Below, piece by piece: positions 6,955 through 15,922 of a stretch of DNA of 64,000 nucleotides. The DNA is from Pseudomonadales bacterium (GTDB taxonomy: Bacteria; Pseudomonadota; Gammaproteobacteria; Pseudomonadales; Porticoccaceae), in the NCBI GenBank assembly GCA_024234435.1, contig JACKOF010000001.1, forward strand, positions 2,046,001-2,110,000, read 5' to 3'. The position numbers and the translations under genes were made by a program. Each line of letters opens with the position of its first letter. The first letter of the stretch is position 1. The notes under the pieces were generated by a model that was not told the origin of the DNA, did not search any database, and saw only the letters and a program-made list of their open reading frames with translations.

Positions 6955-9573
6955 CTAACCTAGCTGTCGAGTAAAAGTAGCCTTTACACGCTGAGATTTC
7001 AGTAAATAGAAACTCCAGATACTTGTATGAAAAACTAAACGTAATAGCTCGGAAATATCTGAATCCTCCACCTCGAGTCCTGCATCAGACATCAAGTAAA
7101 TCACAACAAGATCTAAGCCAAAAACACTCAACATCAACATGAAATAAATTATGAAAAACCGCGGAAAAGTATGCCTTCGTGTAAAAAATAGAAAAACTAC
7201 AACCACTCCCATAATCACCATCGCAATATTACAAACCACTTCACTGGCTATCAAAATCAATACTTCTACATCGAACCGATCATAAATAATTGACCACTGT
7301 TCTGCAGAAAAAACATACCAAAGCTCTGCAGATGACACCAAAATATTTACAGGACTGGCAATTAATGCAAGTGCAGGAAGTATCAACCAACCCGAAAGCC
7401 CTTGGAGTTGGTTGTTAACATTATCAGGAGCTTGATAAACAGGGTCATAAAGATAGACATACTTAATTCCGATGAACGTAAAACCGATTACTGCCAAGAA
7501 GACAATAATAATCATCAACCAATTTACGTCATTTATATCGAAGTGATACTCCCCAAAATCAACATCTGGGTTAGGCATCTGGATCTGGTAGTAAGAGAGC
7601 TCCTGTACCATTTTAATTTTCTCAGAATACACCTGAATATCTTCAGGCAAAACATGATCTCTGAGCGACTCGTAAAAGTAATCAATCAACAAGGCATCAT
7701 TGAGAAAAGTCACCTTTTTTGTAAACCGAAAAGCTTTATCTTTGACCTCAAAAAATTCTTCATCGAAACTTGAATTTTCAGGCACCAAAATTTCAGTAGT
7801 GTGTCGGTAGCTAACAGGGTGTGTAACCGCATAAGGCATATCACGAACAAGAGCTTCCACAGATTTGACATGATCGTTAATCAAAAAAGGGATGAACTCT
7901 ATCTCCACATAGCGCTTGTCATCATTCTCGACCCATATATCCTTTATTTCATAGTTTTCTTTTAGAGACAATCTGTTCATTTGAGAATCGTCAGAAAACG
8001 TCATTCCTTTAGCCACTTCTACATTTGGGTAATACCCAGCTATGTAATTTAGATAAGATTGCTGTATCTCCTTAAGGCTTGTTTCTGATAATTGCTGCCT
8101 CACTGAATCTGCATAATATCGTTCGTAATCAGTTTGGATTCCATATGTTGCTGGTTTTATAAGTGCATCTCTGATATCGAATTTTTCTTCTACCGTTTTG
8201 CTATGTACAGCATTGATATCATCAGACATTTTTGTCAATCCAGTTCCATGCTCCGAAACAACTAATGCATAATCATAATTTGGAGTATAAATTGTGCTCA
8301 GGTTTCCTTTTTGATTACTTCGAGTGGGGTCAAGCCAATAATTATTTCCATTCAGGTTAACCAGCACAATAGCGTGATTAAATGCTGATGGTGTTGGCAG
8401 CATCTCCATCAATTGCGGCCCGTTCTCTGTATTCACAAGCGCTGTGCTTGCCTCAATACCCATGCTCTGAAGCAAGCTGACCAACAATCTAGACTTATCC
8501 TTACAGTCTCCAAAACGTCGATCAATAACCTGATCTGGCGCACTTGGCTGATATGAACGTTCACCCATTTCAATACCTAAATAGCGCACTTCATTCTGCA
8601 CAAAATGCAGCGCTTCCATTACCTTTTGTTCCGGCTCCTTCGCTACCCTTTGGATTGAATTAACTATTTCTTCTTGAAAAGGTGTATTGATTAAGGGTCG
8701 ATACAAAGGCCATGCCCAGCGTTGTACCTTTTGCCAATCATTGACATCACTTAAATAAATGACAGGAAAAGGCTCAAACCAACTCGGTACACTTTTATCA
8801 ACAACCAATGCTTCAACGCTATTTTGATTCCAAACGTATTCTTTAAATTGGTTAACAGCCTTCTTTATTGGCTCAATATCAATTCCATGGTTTCGAATAT
8901 ATAATGGCCGAGGTAAACCCCATAATATGCGATAATAAACTCGCCCCACGGGAACCGACCAACGCATACTCAAAAGCGCTGAAAAGTGTCCCAAAAGAAC
9001 GGGGTTTGCCCCCTCAATAGAATAACTATACTCAACGACATCCCCTGGACGAATGTCTTCCAAAAACACATTAATAGTCTTAGTACCATTATAAATTTTG
9101 GACTCGAGATTTTTCTCCCGTTGAATAAGATCAATTTTAGACCGCCCTATTCGGTCCATGACCTTCCCAGAACGATGAAGCTGTATCTGATGTATATAGA
9201 CTTTTTCATAGACAGGATCAAAATCAATAGATATGTGCGATACTTTTCCAACACCGCTAGAATTCAAAGCTTTATTAATAAAGTGAAAATAACGTATTTG
9301 TTTAGTGTCCGTCACGTTCCATTGCTGATCAACTAACTGATAATCCACTCCTTCGCTAGTACTTTGTAACGCAGCCTGACTCTTTTGTTCAATTTTTACG
9401 TGCAGAACCCAATCCGGCACTGGATCGAAAGCGTAATCTGTAGCGAAAGCGGAGTGCCCAAACATCAGGCAACAAAGTAGCGCCAGATTCACAAGGCATA
9501 CTGCTACCTGTTCATACCAGGAATATTTATTAGACCAGCAGGTAATAGCGCTTATTGAGGAGTATCTAGGCAA
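6955..9573 (-). CDS. DUF3857/transglutaminase-like membrane protein with DUF2569-like C-terminus
   Basis: 872 residues, starting at TTG; AAGGA lies 8 bases upstream, and no internal start leaves a complete signal sequence. A hydrophobic segment (about 23-44) exports the protein. A DUF3857 domain (about 65-270) is followed by a transglutaminase-like papain fold with an apparent triad Cys357 (RFGDCKDKS), His400 (AFNHAIVLV) and Asp415 (YWLDPTR). After a second beta-rich region, the C-terminal third has about five hydrophobic helices, starting with one single span (WLMIIIVFLAVIGFTFIG) and then a four-span region beginning GLSGWLILPALALI that resembles DUF2569. Substrate unknown; cross-linking or hydrolysis of envelope proteins is plausible. 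The gene is visibly more AT-rich than its neighbours, which hints at horizontal transfer or relaxed selection. Confidence 0.88.
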   Translation of the reverse strand: MPRYSSISAITCWSNKYSWYEQVAVCLVNLALLCCLMFGHSAFATDYAFDPVPDWVLHVKIEQKSQAALQSTSEGVDYQLVDQQWNVTDTKQIRYFHFINKALNSSGVGKVSHISIDFDPVYEKVYIHQIQLHRSGKVMDRIGRSKIDLIQREKNLESKIYNGTKTINVFLEDIRPGDVVEYSYSIEGANPVLLGHFSALLSMRWSVPVGRVYYRILWGLPRPLYIRNHGIDIEPIKKAVNQFKEYVWNQNSVEALVVDKSVPSWFEPFPVIYLSDVNDWQKVQRWAWPLYRPLINTPFQEEIVNSIQRVAKEPEQKVMEALHFVQNEVRYLGIEMGERSYQPSAPDQVIDRRFGDCKDKSRLLVSLLQSMGIEASTALVNTENGPQLMEMLPTPSAFNHAIVLVNLNGNNYWLDPTRSNQKGNLSTIYTPNYDYALVVSEHGTGLTKMSDDINAVHSKTVEEKFDIRDALIKPATYGIQTDYERYYADSVRQQLSETSLKEIQQSYLNYIAGYYPNVEVAKGMTFSDDSQMNRLSLKENYEIKDIWVENDDKRYVEIEFIPFLINDHVKSVEALVRDMPYAVTHPVSYRHTTEILVPENSSFDEEFFEVKDKAFRFTKKVTFLNDALLIDYFYESLRDHVLPEDIQVYSEKIKMVQELSYYQIQMPNPDVDFGEYHFDINDVNWLMIIIVFLAVIGFTFIGIKYVYLYDPVYQAPDNVNNQLQGLSGWLILPALALIASPVNILVSSAELWYVFSAEQWSIIYDRFDVEVLILIASEVVCNIAMVIMGVVVVFLFFTRRHTFPRFFIIYFMLMLSVFGLDLVVIYLMSDAGLEVEDSDISELLRLVFHTSIWSFYLLKSQRVKATFTRQLG

Positions 9574-9693
9574 GCGAAAAGTCCTTTTAAAAATTTATAA
9601 AACCCTTAATTTCATACAATATAACTTAAATAACAACCCTTCACATTAGATCGAAGAAATACTGTTTTCTAACAGCAACTTTGTTACATAACC

Positions 9694-9710
9694 TGCGACA
9701 ATTTGTCGCA
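9694..9710. promoter_or_regulatory. RegA/PrrA-type operator palindrome
   Basis: A perfect 17-base inverted repeat, TGCGACAA-T-TTGTCGCA, about 75 bases before the TonB receptor start. It fits the GCGAC-N5-GTCGC type of site described for RegA/PrrA/RoxR response regulators, and a RegB/RegA pair is encoded just downstream. Binding of this RegA to it is an inference. Possible -10 hexamers lie at 9714-9719 and 9734-9739, so I cannot say whether the site would activate or repress. Confidence 0.6.
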
Positions 9711-9785
9711 TCCTAAAATTCACCGCCATTGATTATCATATCTGTCATAAAAACCAGCCTGTTTGCATTATTTTGGAGAATGTTT

Positions 9786-11879
9786 GTGCGTCGTGTTATC
9801 CGCTTTCTACCCCTTACCCTGTCAGCTGTTATGTTGGCCAAACCCGCTTTTGGTGGTCACAACGAAATGGAAGAAATTGTGGTGCAGGGTAACGATACTG
9901 GCCAGAGTAAACTCACTATAGACAGTAATTTTGAAGCAGCACCGATAGATACCGCTGCATTACTGAGAACACTGCCCGGGGCCAATGTAAACAGCAATGG
10001 TCCTGTGACAGGTATCGTTCAGTACCGAGGCTTGTACGGCGACAGAGTCAGCGTACACGTTGACCACGCACCGGCTCTCACGGGTGGCCCTAACGCAATG
10101 GATACACCACTCTCTTACACGCCGTCATTACTTCTAAAAGAGCTTGGCCTGCACCGCGGCATGGTGTCAGTCAGCGCAGCCCAGGAATCACTAGGCGGAC
10201 ACATAACAGCAGAGCTTGATCGCGGGGATTTCTCATCATCTGATAACTTTTCAATAACCGGAACAGCGGCCAATCGCTTTAACGACAGTAGCAATGGAAA
10301 CAGCTCGGCCCTAAAAGCAACAGTTGCCAATCAACAACACAAATGGTCAATCCTGGGCAGCCATGATGAAGGCGATGATACTGAAGCTGGCGACTCAGAC
10401 ACCATAGGAGGCAGTCAATACCGCCGCAGCCGCTATGATCTGGGCTATGGCTGGCAGAACGGCGAAACCACCGTGCAAGTATACGCAGGCCAGCTGGATA
10501 CTCGAAATTCCGGCACCCCCGCGCTGCCAATGGATATTAACTTTATTGAAAGCGACCTGGCCGGATTTAAAGGCTCCACCGCCATAGGTGAAGCAAAAGT
10601 GAGCGCTTCATTTGCCTACAGTCATGTCGATCACGGCATGGATAACTTCTCTCAGCGGCAAGCCCCTGCATCACCAATGATGTATCGCTTTAACCATGCG
10701 ACAGCCTTGGGGAAAAGCTGGAAGCTACAAGCCGAATGGCCGATGGAAAATGGTAGTTTAACCATAGGTACCGATGGCAACCTGTCTGTGCATAATTCTG
10801 AAATCAGCAACCCCAATAACGACATGTTCATCCTGCATAATTTTAATGATACTGAACGCGACATAATGGGGATATTTGCCGAGTGGAAAGGCCATACTTC
10901 CGGTTGGAATATTGAAACAGGGCTGCGCTACAACCATGTAGAAATGGATGCAAGTGAAGTCAGTATCAATGGCCTGATGGGTATGATGGCAATGAATGCC
11001 AACCTGTTAGCCACAATTTTTAATGACGCTGACCGCAGCTTGAACTACGACAACATTGATGTGGTGGTAAAAGCCGAAACATCGCTCTCTGATATGGTCA
11101 CCTTGCAACTGGGCCTTGGCAGAAAAAACCGAGCGCCTTCCTATCAGGAGCTCTATTTATGGTTACCCCTTACCGCAACCGGAGGTCTGGCTGATGGCCG
11201 CAACTATACCGGCAACCTGGACCTGGATAGCGAGACAGCCAACGAAGTAACCGCGGGTATTCAGTGGCAAAATGATAAAGGCTGGGCATCACCCCAAGTA
11301 TTTTATCGCCGCATTGAAGATTACATACAAGGTGTACCATCCACTAACCCTACAGCCAATATGGTCAGCACCATGATGAGCGGCCAGTCGGCACTGATGT
11401 TCGACAATATTGACGCCGAGATGCATGGCTTCGATATGGCATATGGCTACCAACTAAGTGAGCATCTCTCCCTGACCGGCAATCTGAGCTACGTGCGTGG
11501 TAAACGCACCGACGAGAGTGACAATTTATACCGCGTGGCACCGCTGAATCATCGGCTGGCTATCACTTATCAGGGCCACAACAAGGAGGGCCGAGATTGG
11601 AGCCTGACGGCCGAATCAGTACTGAACGCAAAACAAAATAAAACGTCCACTTTCAATGATGAGCTGGAATCCTCCGGTTACGGTATTGTCAATCTGACGG
11701 GCCAATATGCTGTTTCAGCAAACATCGACATCAGTGCCGGTATAGGTAATGTATTCGACAAACGCTATCAGGATCATCTGGCAGGTTATAACCGCAATGG
11801 AGGCAGTGATATTCTGTTAGGTGATCGCCTACCGGGTGCAGGCCGCAACACATGGCTGGCGGTAACCGTTAATTGGTAA
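9786..11879 (+). CDS. Met-rich TonB-dependent outer-membrane receptor, possibly for copper
   Basis: 697 residues from a GTG at 9786, chosen because GGAG lies 7 bases upstream; the ATG at 9780 has only 1 base of spacing. A signal peptide (FLPLTLSAVMLAKPAFG) is followed by a TonB-box-like MEEIVVQG, a plug domain (LLRTLPGANVNSNGPV, QYRGLYGDRVSVHVD, NAMDTPLSYTP) and a beta-barrel ending in Trp (WLAVTVNW). The MDTPLSY plug segment resembles OprC/NosA-type copper receptors. Met is unusually common, in clusters such as GLMGMMAMNAN and MVSTMMSGQSALM, which would suit Cu ligands. It precedes regBA in the same direction with 74 bases between. The substrate assignment is an inference; receptor identity is firm. 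Confidence 0.9.
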   Translation: MRRVIRFLPLTLSAVMLAKPAFGGHNEMEEIVVQGNDTGQSKLTIDSNFEAAPIDTAALLRTLPGANVNSNGPVTGIVQYRGLYGDRVSVHVDHAPALTGGPNAMDTPLSYTPSLLLKELGLHRGMVSVSAAQESLGGHITAELDRGDFSSSDNFSITGTAANRFNDSSNGNSSALKATVANQQHKWSILGSHDEGDDTEAGDSDTIGGSQYRRSRYDLGYGWQNGETTVQVYAGQLDTRNSGTPALPMDINFIESDLAGFKGSTAIGEAKVSASFAYSHVDHGMDNFSQRQAPASPMMYRFNHATALGKSWKLQAEWPMENGSLTIGTDGNLSVHNSEISNPNNDMFILHNFNDTERDIMGIFAEWKGHTSGWNIETGLRYNHVEMDASEVSINGLMGMMAMNANLLATIFNDADRSLNYDNIDVVVKAETSLSDMVTLQLGLGRKNRAPSYQELYLWLPLTATGGLADGRNYTGNLDLDSETANEVTAGIQWQNDKGWASPQVFYRRIEDYIQGVPSTNPTANMVSTMMSGQSALMFDNIDAEMHGFDMAYGYQLSEHLSLTGNLSYVRGKRTDESDNLYRVAPLNHRLAITYQGHNKEGRDWSLTAESVLNAKQNKTSTFNDELESSGYGIVNLTGQYAVSANIDISAGIGNVFDKRYQDHLAGYNRNGGSDILLGDRLPGAGRNTWLAVTVNW

Positions 11880-11953
11880 TTGGTACAAACAGGTAAACGC
11901 GACGACAAATCTGACCTTTCGGGTAATCGGTAAGCTTCTGGTAAAATAACCTG

Positions 11954-13237
11954 ATGAATAACTCACGACCAGAGCAGCCTGTATCGGAAAGCACCGCAAT
12001 GAGGCTCAACTTGCAACGCCTCAGTATCATCAGGAACATCGCTCTTGGGGGCCAGATTCTGGCCCTCCTTTTTTTCAGTCAAATTTCCGACATTGGTTTA
12101 CCCGTCATCACCCTTGGTTTACTGCTCGCTTCCTATGCTCTGGTGATCGGTGCCACCTGGTGGCGCAGCTTTCGCCAACCGTCTATTACCCAGCTGGAAT
12201 TTTTTAACCACCTGCTAGTGGATATTGCCTTCTTTACTGCTCTGGTGTATTTCAGCGGTGGTGCCGCCAACCCTTTCATCTCCTATTATCTGGTTCCTAT
12301 CAGTATCGCTGCTGCCACCTTGCCCGCCCACTTTACCTGGGCAACAACCGGCTTTTCACTACTGGCTTATAGCTTACTGATGAACTATCACATGCCCATT
12401 CCGGCACTGATGCCTGCCTTAATGAACAGTCACCAGCACAGTGGAGAAAACAACCTTCACCTGATTGGCATGTGGGCAAATTTTGCTATCAGTGCAGGGT
12501 TGATCACCTATTTTGTCACCCGTATGGCAAAGACTGTTCGCGAACAACAGACGTTACTCAACAGGCAACACGAAGATGCTCTGAGAAATGATCAAATCCT
12601 GGCAATAGGCACGCTGGCGGCGGGAACCGCCCATGAACTGGGAACGCCATTAAACACCATGAAGGTGTTGGTAGATGAGCTGGTTGCTGAAGACAGTGAA
12701 GATCAGGACATGCATATTCTTCAGCAACAAATAGAGCAATGTCGCATTACGCTTAAACAGCTGATTGCCACTGCCCAAAGCAGTGAGACAGAACAGCCCC
12801 CACAGCGGTTACAGCAATACTTTACGACCCTACTTGACCGCTGGCAGGTGATGCGCCCACAGTTAACTGTCGGTATTTATTTTTCAGCAGAACTGCCTGA
12901 AATATCGGCCTCTTTCCACCCCACTATCGCGCAATCCCTGCTCAATCTGCTAAACAATGCGGCGGATGCCAGTCCCAAAAATGTTGATGTGCAGGTATGC
13001 TGGAATCAGCAGCAAGCGACCATGACTATCCGGGATTTTGGATCGGGAATAGACTCGCAAACCGCCCGAAAATTCGGGCAGCCACTGGTTTCGGAAAAGC
13101 CTGACGGGTTGGGACTGGGCACATTTCTGGCGCACACAGCCTTAAATCGATTCGGTGGCTCGGTCAGTATCCATAGCGCTGATAACGGCGGAACAATAAC
13201 AAAAGTGATATTGCCACTGAATAAGGTCATCGAGTGA
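11954..13237 (+). CDS. regB: RegB/PrrB/RoxS-type redox sensor histidine kinase
   Basis: 427 residues. Six membrane helices fill about residues 25-190. They contain the RegB-family quinone-binding signature GGAANPF (102-108). A short linker leads to the dimerisation/phosphoacceptor box AGTAHELGTPLN with His227, then a conserved redox cysteine, Cys263, in QIEQCRITLKQ (the equivalent of Cys265 of Rhodobacter capsulatus RegB), and an HATPase domain with N-box LLNLLNNAADAS and G-boxes DFGSGI and GLGLGTF. RegB kinases sense the quinone pool and oxygen and control respiratory and energy genes. The last codons overlap regA by 4 bases, so translation is coupled. Functional details are transferred from the family. 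Confidence 0.93.
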   Translation: MNNSRPEQPVSESTAMRLNLQRLSIIRNIALGGQILALLFFSQISDIGLPVITLGLLLASYALVIGATWWRSFRQPSITQLEFFNHLLVDIAFFTALVYFSGGAANPFISYYLVPISIAAATLPAHFTWATTGFSLLAYSLLMNYHMPIPALMPALMNSHQHSGENNLHLIGMWANFAISAGLITYFVTRMAKTVREQQTLLNRQHEDALRNDQILAIGTLAAGTAHELGTPLNTMKVLVDELVAEDSEDQDMHILQQQIEQCRITLKQLIATAQSSETEQPPQRLQQYFTTLLDRWQVMRPQLTVGIYFSAELPEISASFHPTIAQSLLNLLNNAADASPKNVDVQVCWNQQQATMTIRDFGSGIDSQTARKFGQPLVSEKPDGLGLGTFLAHTALNRFGGSVSIHSADNGGTITKVILPLNKVIE

Positions 13238-13785
13238 TCACTATGACAGCGCAATCAACCAAAACCATGCTGCTCGTAGACGATGACACCACTTTCTCTG
13301 CCATACTGGGTCGTTCACTGGAACGACATGGTTATCAGATTTACACCGCAGCTTCGATCAAAGAGGCTCTGGCGTTAGCTACCTGCCATCAGCCTCAACA
13401 GGCAATTGTCGACCTGAAACTTGAGCAGGAATCCGGTCTGCAACTGGTGCCTCAACTGAAAATCTGCAACCCTGTTATGGACATTTTGATACTCACAGGC
13501 TACTCCAGTATCCCGACAGCTGTAGAGGCAATAAAACTGGGAGCAAGCAATTATCTTTGCAAACCCGCTGGAGTGAATGAAATACTCTCCGCATTTGGCG
13601 ATGAGCCCACCGAGCTCTCAACAGCAGTTCCCGAAACACCGCCGTCGGTCAATCGGCTGGAGTGGGAACATATACAAAAAGTACTGGCAGAAAACGACGG
13701 CAATATTTCCGCAACTGCCCGCAGCTTGGGCATGCACCGCAGGACATTACAAAGAAAGCTGCAAAAACGGCCAAGAAGCTCTTAA
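13234..13785 (+). CDS. regA: RegA/PrrA/RoxR-type response regulator
   Basis: 183 residues. A GTG start overlaps the regB stop as GTGA and has AAGG 7 bases upstream; an ATG 9 bases later has worse spacing. The receiver domain has the acidic pocket LLVDDD, phosphoacceptor Asp60 (AIVDLKLE), Thr in ILTGY and Lys in LCKPAG. A Pro-rich linker leads to a short Fis-like helix-turn-helix (NISATARSLGMHRRTLQRKL), the hallmark of the RegA family, which lacks the AAA+ domain of NtrC proteins. It should bind GCGAC-N5-GTCGC-like sites when phosphorylated by RegB. The palindrome upstream of the TonB receptor is the obvious local target. Confidence 0.93.
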   Translation: MITMTAQSTKTMLLVDDDTTFSAILGRSLERHGYQIYTAASIKEALALATCHQPQQAIVDLKLEQESGLQLVPQLKICNPVMDILILTGYSSIPTAVEAIKLGASNYLCKPAGVNEILSAFGDEPTELSTAVPETPPSVNRLEWEHIQKVLAENDGNISATARSLGMHRRTLQRKLQKRPRSS

Positions 13786-13814
13786 AGCCGCCCTTTCCTG
13801 GCACAGGTTTTGAC

Positions 13815-14231
13815 TTATAAGTTGGGTGGGTATTCCTCGAAGGATGGCAGGTCATCTTCACAACTCCAGGAAGCCCGGGAATTATTGAAAATGCGGCTGG
13901 TGGGGAGCTTTTGAGGCTCCACATCGAGAGTGCCTGCTGGCAATACCACCAATTCAAGGGCAGCAAAATAACGTGGTAACGGCGAACCACACTGACCACA
14001 GAAATCATTTCTGAAGCGGTCCGCCTCGGGAACCTTATAGCTATTAATTAGCGCTTCTCCCTGAAGCCACTTCACTGATGCCGACTTAACACGAATATTC
14101 GAGGCATGCCCCGTGCCATTCATTTTTCTGCAACGCTGGCAGTGGCAGTGATACATGGCCACCGGCTCCCCGGAAACCCGATATTTGACAGCACCACACA
14201 GGCAGCTGCCTTCCAGCTCGGTTTTAGTCAT
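13815..14231 (-). CDS. GFA/CENP-V family zinc-binding protein
   Basis: 138 residues. The protein shows the GFA (glutathione-dependent formaldehyde-activating-like) fold: GSCLCGAVKYRVSG, HCHCQRCRK, and FCGQCGSPL provide the paired cysteines that bind two zinc ions. Members carry out or assist glutathione-linked chemistry, but most bacterial paralogues have no proven substrate. Its ATG overlaps the stop of the upstream stomatin gene by 4 bases (ATGA), so the two are translationally coupled, although a functional tie is not known. It is convergent with regA, whose end lies 29 bases away. Confidence 0.9.
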   Translation of the reverse strand: MTKTELEGSCLCGAVKYRVSGEPVAMYHCHCQRCRKMNGTGHASNIRVKSASVKWLQGEALINSYKVPEADRFRNDFCGQCGSPLPRYFAALELVVLPAGTLDVEPQKLPTSRIFNNSRASWSCEDDLPSFEEYPPNL

Positions 14232-15079
14232 TTCAACGACCCCATAATACCGCGCACCGCAGCCGGTATATCCGCTGGCAAAACCACGACCTTGGAGTTA
14301 CCGGACTCTGCCATTTCGCGCATCGCCTCTACATACTTTTCACCCAACAGGTAGGTAGCGGGCAGTTCCTTATCCTGAATCGCAAGAGTTACCTTTTCGA
14401 TCGCTTCCTTGGTTGCCTCAGCCAGCACCACTTTCGCCTCGGCATCGCGACGAGAGGCTTCCAATCGACCATCAGCCTCGAGTACAGCCGCCGTTTTCTC
14501 CCCATCCGCGCGAGTTACTGTGGCCCGGCGCTGGCGCTCGGCCGCGGCCTGCTCTTCCATTGCCGCCTGCATGGTACTTGATGGATTAATATCCTGAATT
14601 TCAACGGTTTTCAGGGTAATACCCCAATCAGCAATATCGTCAGAAATTGACATTTTCAGCTTGGCCTTAATCTGATCGCGCGATGAAAGCGCGTCATCCA
14701 GCGCCATTTCACCCACAATTGAACGCAGTGACGTCTGTACCAGTGTGCGAATAGCCAGTTCGTAATCTTCCACCCCGTAAACCGCTTTTTCGGGTGAAAC
14801 AATATTGATGTACGCCACCGCATTGGCAATGATCACCACGTTATCCAGCGTAATCACTTCCTGTGAGGGAATATCCAGCACAATGTCTTTCGTGGTAACT
14901 TTGTAAGCCACGGAATCCACATAGGGGATAATGATATTCAATCCCGGCGGCAGGGTTTTATGAAACTTGCCCAGGCGCTGAACGACATGTTTGCTGCCCT
15001 GCGGCACCAGCCTGACACCCAGACCAATAGTAATAACTGTTAGCACCAGCAGTGCAAAAACAACAACTGTTCCTTCCAT
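14228..15079 (-). CDS. qmcA: Stomatin-like SPFH (band 7) membrane protein
   Basis: 283 residues. One N-terminal membrane helix (about 5-22) is followed by an SPFH/band-7 domain (RLGKFHKTLPPGLNIIIPYVD, then VEIQDINPS) and an Ala/Glu/Arg-rich coiled coil (EEQAAAERQRRATVTRADG) ending in a short C-terminal segment. Such proteins make large oligomers on the inner membrane and recruit or shield proteases such as FtsH. The neighbour upstream is an NfeD-family protein, the standard partner of this clade (E. coli QmcA with YbbJ). Family and context are firm; the qmcA name rests on that pairing. Confidence 0.9.
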   Translation of the reverse strand: MEGTVVVFALLVLTVITIGLGVRLVPQGSKHVVQRLGKFHKTLPPGLNIIIPYVDSVAYKVTTKDIVLDIPSQEVITLDNVVIIANAVAYINIVSPEKAVYGVEDYELAIRTLVQTSLRSIVGEMALDDALSSRDQIKAKLKMSISDDIADWGITLKTVEIQDINPSSTMQAAMEEQAAAERQRRATVTRADGEKTAAVLEADGRLEASRRDAEAKVVLAEATKEAIEKVTLAIQDKELPATYLLGEKYVEAMREMAESGNSKVVVLPADIPAAVRGIMGSLK

Positions 15080-15104
15080 TTTTTATACTCCTGTTAGATT
15101 CCGC

Positions 15105-15560
15105 TTAGTTGAGCTTAACCACTATCAATGTATTACCGGAAAAATCCTTCACATGCACCCGGTCACCAACACTGACTTCCTGCTCGCAGATAAACTCCCA
15201 TTCGTCCGACCCCAGCACCGGTGTAGAAAACCGGACTTCACCCCGGCCACCCGCTACAGGTGCCCGAATAACCTGACCTGCCTCACCAATGGCGGCATCT
15301 CGCGCTACACCGGCATTGGTTTTGTCAATCATTTTGGGTTTGAAATATTTGAACCAGAATATCGTGAAAGCGCAGGACGCGATAATCCAGACGGCCAACT
15401 GACCACCCAGCACCATACCGGGAAACAGCCACAGCACAATACCCACCACCACAGCACCCAGCCCAAACCAGAACACGGTAAAACTGGGAAGAAAAATTTC
15501 CACCACCACCAGCGCTATGCCAAGCACAAGCCAATGCCAATATGCGATATCAAATTCCAT
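15105..15560 (-). CDS. NfeD-family membrane protein, partner of the stomatin-like protein
   Basis: 151 residues. Three to four hydrophobic helices occupy the first half (WHWLVLGIALVVVEIFLP, VFWFGLGAVVVGIVLWLF, LAVWIIASCAFTIFWFKYF). The second half is a small soluble OB-fold domain typical of NfeD C-termini (GEAGQVIRAPVAGGRGEVRF, then VGDRVHVKDFSGNTLIV). It is a short-form NfeD without the ClpP-like protease domain. It ends 25 bases before the stomatin gene, and the two form a standard membrane-quality-control pair whose exact job is not settled. Confidence 0.92.
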   Translation of the reverse strand: MEFDIAYWHWLVLGIALVVVEIFLPSFTVFWFGLGAVVVGIVLWLFPGMVLGGQLAVWIIASCAFTIFWFKYFKPKMIDKTNAGVARDAAIGEAGQVIRAPVAGGRGEVRFSTPVLGSDEWEFICEQEVSVGDRVHVKDFSGNTLIVVKLN

Positions 15561-15632
15561 TGTTGTATTCCCTTAGCTGTGTGTGGTGATCATAAATTGT
15601 GTGGTTGATTGCATTATTCAGAGCGGAGCAAT

Positions 15633-15839
15633 TTATCGATCCTGATTTCTGCCAGAGGGGATGCTTTTGAGAATATGTGTAATCAGCGGCACCATCAACA
15701 GCAACCCGACCACAAAATAAACTACGCCTTCAATACCACCCTCGCCCATCATGTTGAGTACACCTACAGCGACCAAAAGCGCACCAACGAGGTCCAGAAC
15801 AATCAGTTTAGGCGGGATTTTCAATTTGCTTCCTGTCAT
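15633..15839 (-). CDS. Small two-helix membrane protein, DUF1418/YbjC-like
   Basis: 68 residues from the ATG at 15839 (MTGSKLKIPP). Two membrane helices (LIVLDLVGALLVAVGVLNMM and VVYFVVGLLLMVPLITHIL) are joined by a short Gly-rich loop and end in a basic tail. The layout, including the KxPP/PK start and the LLLMVP second helix, resembles E. coli YbjC (DUF1418), which has no known role. A longer reading starts at a TTG at 15863. It lies between rimI and the nfeD pair on the same strand. Assignment is tentative. Confidence 0.6.
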   Translation of the reverse strand: MTGSKLKIPPKLIVLDLVGALLVAVGVLNMMGEGGIEGVVYFVVGLLLMVPLITHILKSIPSGRNQDR

Positions 15840-15922
15840 ATTTGTCCAGTATTTACTCCGCAATCCACAACAACTTTATACGCTTTTTTAACAGTAAACC
15901 AGCGAACAGACACAACACCCCG

